DNA of 20,463 nucleotides, taken from positions 1 to 20,463 of the forward strand of contig JAZUMF010000062.1 of NCBI GenBank assembly GCA_045603485.1, in the 5' to 3' direction. This stretch comes from RGIG5952 sp045603485 (lineage in GTDB: Bacteria > Verrucomicrobiota > Kiritimatiellia > RFP12 > JAAYLN01). This document shows positions 15,832 to 20,463 of the stretch, piece by piece (position 1 is the stretch's first letter; every line of letters begins with the position of its first letter). The position numbers and the translations under genes are program-made. Under the pieces are notes generated by a model. The model saw nothing but the letters and a program-made list of their open reading frames with translations, ran no database searches and had not been told where the DNA came from.

Positions 15832-17760
15832 ATGAAGATGTCAAATATAGAAGATCGTATTACCTCGAAGCTTGCAGCCCCTTATGGGTTTGTTGCGTCT
15901 CCGAATGGCGAGATGCGTTCTTGCGCTTCTTTTTTAATCAACGCTCAGCTTACCGATATGCCTTTATGGGCAAAGTTTGTTGAGCAATTTCGCCTTATGC
16001 CTGATGGAGAAGATCAAGGCTGGCGCGGTGAATATTGGGGCAAGATGATGCGTGGCGCAGCCATGATTTATGCATCTATGCCCGATAGCCGTCTATATGA
16101 GGCAATGCGTTTTTCAGTCATAGACCTTTTATCGGTTGCCGAGGCTGATGGCCGTGTATCATCTTATTCAAGAGATAAAGAATTTGACGGCTGGGATTTA
16201 TGGTGCCGAAAGTATGTGCTTTTAGGGATGATTTATTTTTTGGAGGTTTGCCCAGATGATGCCCTATGCAGACAAATTGTTTCGTTTTGCAAGGGCGTCG
16301 CTGATGCTGTTTTGCGCGGCATCGGCAAGGAGATTGGCAAGAAGTCGATTACCCGCGCTTCCCGCAGCTGGTTTGGCGTGAATTCCTCGTCAATTCTTGA
16401 GCCCATGGTCAAGCTTTATCGTATCATTGGTGATGCGCGTTACCTGAATTTTGCCTCGTATATCGTGGAGGAAGGAGGCGCGGAGGGTATAAATATTTTT
16501 GCCCTTGCCCTGGAAAATCGTCTCCTCCCTTATCAGTACGGAGTCTCAAAGGCTTATGAGATGATTTCGTGCTTTGAAGGGCTTTTAGAGTATGCGAAGG
16601 TGACAGGCAATAAAGAATACCTTATTGCCGTCGAAAACTTCGGGCGCGCTCTTCTTGAATCAGAGACTAGCATTATCGGTTCGCTTGGAATTACCCATGA
16701 ACTCTTGGATCACACCAGGCTTCGACAGACCGTCCGCTATGACGGGGTTATGCAGGAGACATGCGTGACCGTCACATGGATGAAATTTTGCGGGCGCCTG
16801 TATGAACTTACCGGGGATTCTGTTTTTGCGGATGCAATGGAGATCTCTTTCCACAATGCGTATCTGGGATCGTTAAATTTAGAGCATCGACATAGCCCCT
16901 ACATCAGAGAGAAGTTTATTGAGCGCGACGGCGAGCCCTATGTGATCGATACCTTTTTGGCATTTGACAGTTACTCCCCTTTGACTTGCGGTAAGCGCGG
17001 TCAAAAGGTTGGAGGAAACCGCCTTTTGTCTGATAAATCATATTATGGATGTTGCGCTTGTATCGGTGCGGCAGGTCTAGGCGCTATGCTCTCAGGAATT
17101 TTGATGAGAGATAGAGAAGGGTATATTCTCAGCTTTTATGAAAAAGGGGACTATTTTTGTGATGAGCTTTCGGTTAAGCTTGATACAGAGTATCCTACAA
17201 AAGGTGATATCAGCATTTCACTATCCTCGTCTGCGGATAGAGATTTGCCGATTTGTCTGCGTATTCCCGCTTGGGCAGAAAATGCCGAGTTGACAGCACC
17301 GCTTGATTACACTAAAGAGGGTGGATTTTTCCGTATCGTCTTATGCGCAGGCGAGAAAGTTGATTTAATTCTCAAGATTGACCTTTCTTTTAGAGTCGAA
17401 CGGCCGATTACTTGGGATAGAGATGTCGTTTATACAGATACTTCAGCAAGCGGTAATGGGTGGCATTCAGCAAGCGCAATGGAGGTCTTTCACAAAAAAG
17501 AAGATGATGACTTCTTTGCCATTATGCGGGGCCCGCTTGTATTAGGGGCTGACGAACGCTTTGGCAGAAGCCTCACCACTCCATTTAAGTTATGCAATAA
17601 AGAATCTCTAAAGAAGTCTGTAAAAGGTTCAGCGCCTATTAGGACGAGGTTTTGTTTATTGATTAACGACGGCAATGGAGATTATCTTGTCGGTGATTAT
17701 GCGTCATTAGGCCTTGATTGGCATTCTGACATTGCGGCATGGCTACCGACTGAAGATTAA
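15832..17760 (+). CDS. GH127-like beta-L-arabinofuranosidase (DUF1680 family)
   Basis: This 642-residue protein has an (alpha/alpha)6-barrel N-terminal two thirds and C-terminal beta-sandwich domains (for example LPICLRIPAWAENAEL, typical of DUF1680/GH127). In Bifidobacterium HypBA1 zinc is held by Glu338, Cys340, Cys417 and Cys418, with Cys417 as nucleophile. Here ETC gives E309 and C311, and YYGCCAC gives C407 and C408, so the set is retained. The usual CCxPN context is altered to CCACIGAAG, so specificity may differ from classic beta-L-arabinofuranosidases. No signal peptide is visible, which suggests a cytoplasmic enzyme acting on arabinose-containing oligosaccharides. Start choice between ATG at 15832 and 15838 is open. 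It lies 61 nt after ABC2, but its function fits the GH78 gene better than the exporter. Confidence 0.88.
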   Translation: MKMSNIEDRITSKLAAPYGFVASPNGEMRSCASFLINAQLTDMPLWAKFVEQFRLMPDGEDQGWRGEYWGKMMRGAAMIYASMPDSRLYEAMRFSVIDLLSVAEADGRVSSYSRDKEFDGWDLWCRKYVLLGMIYFLEVCPDDALCRQIVSFCKGVADAVLRGIGKEIGKKSITRASRSWFGVNSSSILEPMVKLYRIIGDARYLNFASYIVEEGGAEGINIFALALENRLLPYQYGVSKAYEMISCFEGLLEYAKVTGNKEYLIAVENFGRALLESETSIIGSLGITHELLDHTRLRQTVRYDGVMQETCVTVTWMKFCGRLYELTGDSVFADAMEISFHNAYLGSLNLEHRHSPYIREKFIERDGEPYVIDTFLAFDSYSPLTCGKRGQKVGGNRLLSDKSYYGCCACIGAAGLGAMLSGILMRDREGYILSFYEKGDYFCDELSVKLDTEYPTKGDISISLSSSADRDLPICLRIPAWAENAELTAPLDYTKEGGFFRIVLCAGEKVDLILKIDLSFRVERPITWDRDVVYTDTSASGNGWHSASAMEVFHKKEDDDFFAIMRGPLVLGADERFGRSLTTPFKLCNKESLKKSVKGSAPIRTRFCLLINDGNGDYLVGDYASLGLDWHSDIAAWLPTED

Positions 17761-17795
17761 AATCTCTGGCTTTCCTAGCGTACCCTTATCATTTT

Positions 17796-17804
17796 TGGTA
17801 TACT
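17796..17804 (+). promoter_or_regulatory. Extended -10 box giving a near-leaderless kinase transcript
   Basis: TGGTATACT is a TGn-extended -10 element (TATACT at 17799-17804) ending 7 nt before the ATG at 17812. Transcription would start at or next to the start codon. No good -35 lies at 17-nt spacing. The same TTTTTGNTATACT core recurs before the transposase gene. Confidence 0.5.
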
Positions 17805-17811
17805 AAAAAAT

Positions 17812-19401
17812 ATGAGCGACGAAAAGGACAATTTGTTAGCATACCGATATCGCCTAATCAGCAAGATTGATGGCGATAGTATCATGGAGTCGTGGTATGC
17901 TGTTGATGTTGAACTAGATAATGCACCCATTATTGTTTCAAAATTGCCTAAAGCCGTTCTTTCTAGCGGGCGTGTATATCAGCAAGTCAAGGCTGCTGTT
18001 ATTGAGTCGTTAAAGTTGCTTCATATCAATATCGCTTCTGTCCGCTCTTTGCATGATAATGCCGGCAATCCGTTTTTTGTAAGCGATTTCTTTGAAGGGC
18101 AACCATTAAACAAATGCCTTGATGAATGGGGCAAGCTTACAAGCGGTGAAGCAAAAACCATATTAACGCCCTTGGCAGCGGCAATTGACTATGCCCATGG
18201 AAGAGGGGTTATCCATCGGGATATTCGACCCTCAAATATTCAAGTGCGCGCAGATGGTTCCCCTTGCCTATGTAATTTCTGTACTACCGCAGTAATTCGC
18301 GAGGCTGTGGCCCAGGTCTCTGGAGGAAATGCAGCAGGACCTGTATCGTATATGTCCCCAGAACAGCTGACAGGCAGAGAGCCTACCGCAAGCCAAGATG
18401 TCTATTCCTTTGCCGCCATTGCCTATGAGTGCTTGATGGGACATCCTCCCTTTTATCGTGGTCAAGTAGAGTATCAGGTTGTCAATGTAGCGCCGGAGCC
18501 AATTCCCGAGGATACGCCGTTTACAAGGGCGATTATGCGTGCATTGTCAAAGTCGCCTACGGAGCGACCTGAAACCTGCGGAGATATCATAGCAGGTGAT
18601 TTGCCAAAGTTGCCTGAACCGAAACCAGAACCGGAGCAGCTTCCCAAAAAGAAGGTTCACCACCGGCAGAATTCCTCACAAAATCGACCGTTGCCGCCAG
18701 CCTTGCGACCTCGTGTCAAAGGGCGTCATAGAGACGATATTGACGACGAGTTCACATCAGGCTTTTTGTATCGTCTAAAAAATGATAATTTTATCCAGGC
18801 GGGTGTTGCGGTCGCAACATTAATGCTGATTGCAATCGGAGTAATCTGCTTTGTGTCAAGCAAGCGTCCCGCATCTCCAGTCTACACCAGATCCGAATCC
18901 CCGATTGAGAAGCGTAGCTCTTCATCCTACATTTCAGCAAAACAATATGCAACATTTCGCGGCATAGAGTTCGGTAAGGTTTATACTAAGCTGCCTGCCG
19001 TTGGCACCGATTTGGGATATGGCGTCGTCGCGAGCCATCATTCTGGAGGCCTTGCCTTTGATGTAAAACTTAAAGTGCCGCTCTATAAGGTTTTCGCCAT
19101 CGCAACAATCCATCTTTCAGAAGGTAAAGACGGTAAATATCTCTCTTCAGTTCAGTTTATGCGCGAAGATGGCGGCATAAATCCCGCAAAAGCCAAAAAT
19201 GCAGTTATAAAGATAGCAGAACTTTTGGGCAAAGATTTCAAACTCGATTTAGGGCAGCCAGAGGCAAGCACTGACAATTCATATTTCAGTTTACGCCACA
19301 GAGACGAAGGAATAGAGATTCGCGTGTCATGTGTCGTTTCGCGAGACGCAACATCTTTATTCATTTCAATAGAAAATCTTTTTGTATCGATTGATCGATA
19401 A
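17812..19401 (+). CDS. Membrane-anchored Ser/Thr kinase-like protein, probable pseudokinase
   Basis: This 529-residue protein has an N-terminal Hanks-type kinase fold (about 10-265), a Pro/Lys-rich linker, one transmembrane helix at about 328-348, and an extracytoplasmic C-terminal domain (about 370-529) that I do not recognise. K44 (IIVSKL) and H135-R136-D137 with N142 (HRDIRPSN) are kept, although the catalytic-loop Lys is Arg. The glycine-rich loop is poor (KIDGDSIMESW). The Mg-binding DFG is replaced by N155-F156-C157. SPEQ and DVYSFAAIAYECLMG keep the C-lobe fold. This predicts weak or absent phosphotransfer and a scaffold or sensing role. No Shine-Dalgarno precedes the ATG. A TTG at 17833, with AAGGA 5 nt upstream, is an alternative start that would shorten the protein by 7 residues. 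Confidence 0.88.
   Translation: MSDEKDNLLAYRYRLISKIDGDSIMESWYAVDVELDNAPIIVSKLPKAVLSSGRVYQQVKAAVIESLKLLHINIASVRSLHDNAGNPFFVSDFFEGQPLNKCLDEWGKLTSGEAKTILTPLAAAIDYAHGRGVIHRDIRPSNIQVRADGSPCLCNFCTTAVIREAVAQVSGGNAAGPVSYMSPEQLTGREPTASQDVYSFAAIAYECLMGHPPFYRGQVEYQVVNVAPEPIPEDTPFTRAIMRALSKSPTERPETCGDIIAGDLPKLPEPKPEPEQLPKKKVHHRQNSSQNRPLPPALRPRVKGRHRDDIDDEFTSGFLYRLKNDNFIQAGVAVATLMLIAIGVICFVSSKRPASPVYTRSESPIEKRSSSSYISAKQYATFRGIEFGKVYTKLPAVGTDLGYGVVASHHSGGLAFDVKLKVPLYKVFAIATIHLSEGKDGKYLSSVQFMREDGGINPAKAKNAVIKIAELLGKDFKLDLGQPEASTDNSYFSLRHRDEGIEIRVSCVVSRDATSLFISIENLFVSIDR
19385..19400. repeat. Palindrome at the kinase stop codon
   Basis: TATCGAT-TG-ATCGATA is a perfect 7-bp inverted repeat with a 2-nt centre. 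It covers the last kinase codons and most of the stop codon. It ends 6 nt before the -35 box of the transposase promoter, so an operator role is possible. Confidence 0.5.
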
Positions 19402-19406
19402 TCATT

Positions 19407-19435
19407 TTGCATCAAATCTCATTTTTTGATATACT
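19407..19435 (+). promoter_or_regulatory. Predicted promoter for the RAYT transposase gene
   Basis: TTGCAT (19407-19412), a 17-nt spacer and TATACT (19430-19435) with TGA immediately before form an extended -10 promoter. It closely matches the one before the HIT gene. The start site would be near 19442, just upstream of the leader hairpin. Confidence 0.7.
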
Positions 19436-19446
19436 TTTCCCAAAGA

Positions 19447-19478
19447 GGGACAGTCGCTATTCTTCCGTCCCATTTTTT
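19447..19478 (+). terminator. Terminator-like or REP-like hairpin in the transposase leader
   Basis: GGGAC (19447-19451) pairs with GTCCC (19467-19471) across a 15-nt loop and is followed by ATTTTTT (19472-19478). It sits between the promoter and the ribosome binding site GGAGGT (19483-19488). The GGGACAG/GTCCC arms resemble REP-type hairpins recognised by RAYT enzymes, and the T-run would also allow attenuation of transposase expression. Confidence 0.5.
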
Positions 19479-19492
19479 CCATGGAGGTATCT

Positions 19493-20463
19493 ATGCGTAA
19501 GCCACGAATCAAGAGTGAAGGTGAGAGCTACTATCACATCGTAAGCAGATGTGCCTTAAAGAACTACCTGCTAGACGGCAACGATAAAAGCATGTTTGTA
19601 AGAATGATGCGTAAAATAGCCTTTTTCAGCGGAGTAGAGGTTATAAATTATTGTGTTATGGACAACCATTTTCATATATTAGTCCATGTACCAGATGATC
19701 CAGAGCCAACCGAAGAAGTGCTCATAAAGCGCATAGGCGTACTCTATGGCGATCTCCATGCAGCCGACCTGCAAGAGCACTGGAAAGTTTTACGCAAAAG
19801 CAAACAATTCAAAACCCTCGAAGAAGAGCAGTTTGTCTTCAGGCGCAGGATGGGGGATATCACACCCTTTGTGCAAAACCTCAAGCAGCGCTTCTCAACC
19901 TGGTATCGAGCCAATCATGGCCGCCTAACAGGCACAATATGGGAAGGACGCTTTTATAGCACACTCGTAGAAGGCTCAATAGAAACATTGTCAACCATTT
20001 CAGCCTACATAGACCTAAATCCCGTCAGAGCAGGGATCGTATCAGATCCAAAAGACTACAAATGGGCAGGCTACGGAAGTGCCATCAAAGGTGACAGCAC
20101 CGCAATGGAAGGCATTGCCCATATATACGATAAGACCGCTGGCCATACAGCCTTCACCACATATGCAAAAGACTATCGCATGAAGCTCTATGTTGATGGC
20201 CGTGATGTAATTGAGCCAGAAAAAGTCCAAGAAGTAATAGATAAAAAGGGAGAATTGCCATTATCTGTAATTCTTCGCTGCAAAATACGCTATTTCTCGT
20301 ATGGAGCAATCATCGGCTCCAAAGAATTTGTAGATGACCAGTTTGAAAAACACCGAAACCTCTTCAGTCCAAAGCGAAAAACAGGTGCAAGAGGCATCGG
20401 AATGTGCAAAGAATGGAATGGATTAAGACTTTGCTCGGTACGAAATCTGCATAAGTCGCCAAT
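19493..20463 (+). CDS. REP-associated tyrosine transposase (RAYT, Y1 HUH family), partial at the right edge
   Basis: The frame starts at ATG 19493 behind GGAGGT (19483-19488) and stays open for 323 residues to the window end, so the C-terminus is missing. It is a Y1-type HUH single-strand transposase. YYHIVSR lies near residue 13, the metal-binding HUH motif is H59-F-H61 (MDNHFHILVH), and the family hallmarks GTIWEGRFYS (147-156) and YIDLNPVRAGIV (172-183) are clear. Y138 in FSTWYRANHG is a likely catalytic tyrosine. RAYTs process REP hairpins and usually exist as single-copy domesticated genes rather than flanked insertion sequences; no inverted termini are visible here. Codons are rich in ATA, GTA, AGA, ACA and CTA, unlike the CGT/CTT-rich neighbours, which suggests separate ancestry. 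Confidence 0.93.
   Translation, partial: MRKPRIKSEGESYYHIVSRCALKNYLLDGNDKSMFVRMMRKIAFFSGVEVINYCVMDNHFHILVHVPDDPEPTEEVLIKRIGVLYGDLHAADLQEHWKVLRKSKQFKTLEEEQFVFRRRMGDITPFVQNLKQRFSTWYRANHGRLTGTIWEGRFYSTLVEGSIETLSTISAYIDLNPVRAGIVSDPKDYKWAGYGSAIKGDSTAMEGIAHIYDKTAGHTAFTTYAKDYRMKLYVDGRDVIEPEKVQEVIDKKGELPLSVILRCKIRYFSYGAIIGSKEFVDDQFEKHRNLFSPKRKTGARGIGMCKEWNGLRLCSVRNLHKSP

Overview
The window reads as a chromosomal segment of a Gram-negative, polysaccharide-using bacterium. My best guess is the PVC superphylum (Kiritimatiellota, Lentisphaerota or Verrucomicrobiota, gut or rumen type). The guess rests on the mix of a secreted Asn/Cys-ladder beta-helix protein, a signal-less GH78 rhamnosidase, a GH127-type enzyme, an ADP-ribosylglycohydrolase-like protein, a membrane-anchored Ser/Thr (pseudo)kinase and a RAYT transposase. 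No rRNA or other phylogenetic marker is present, so the assignment is tentative.

Layout. Positions 1-600 are AT-rich and non-coding, with short degenerate repeats, a G9 tract and a good promoter. Next come a secreted parallel beta-helix protein (602-2527), an atypical ROK-family protein with strongly biased codons (2648-4081) and a perfect terminator. A GH78 alpha-L-rhamnosidase (4143-6323) converges on an ADP-ribosylglycohydrolase-family protein on the minus strand (6354-7883). A divergent regulatory region (7884-8187) follows. Then six plus-strand genes are packed with gaps of 31 nt or less (8188-15770): HIT hydrolase, TolC-like outer membrane factor, a cysteine-rich cytosolic protein of unknown family, HlyD-like adaptor, and two ABC exporter half-transporters. 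After that come a GH127-like glycosidase (15832-17760), a transmembrane pseudokinase (17812-19401) and a RAYT transposase that runs off the right edge (19493-20463).

How the parts work together. The ABC pair, adaptor and TolC-like protein look like a complete inner membrane-periplasm-outer membrane exporter. The two ABC proteins carry complementary defects. ABC2 has a Walker B Glu-to-Asp change and a His-switch-to-Gln change, while ABC1 has an LSVGQ signature. This predicts an asymmetric heterodimer with one degenerate and one functional ATP site. The Cys-rich protein (14 Cys in 273 residues) is encoded between the TolC and HlyD genes and is the best candidate in the window for an undescribed component. 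GH78, GH127 and the ROK protein fit intracellular processing of rhamnose- and arabinose-containing plant oligosaccharides; none of the three has a visible signal peptide.

Several genes share a clear sigma70-type promoter: a TTGNNN -35 box, a 17-nt spacer and often a TGn-extended -10 box. The kinase appears to be transcribed leaderless or nearly so. No tRNA, rRNA, CRISPR array or origin was seen.
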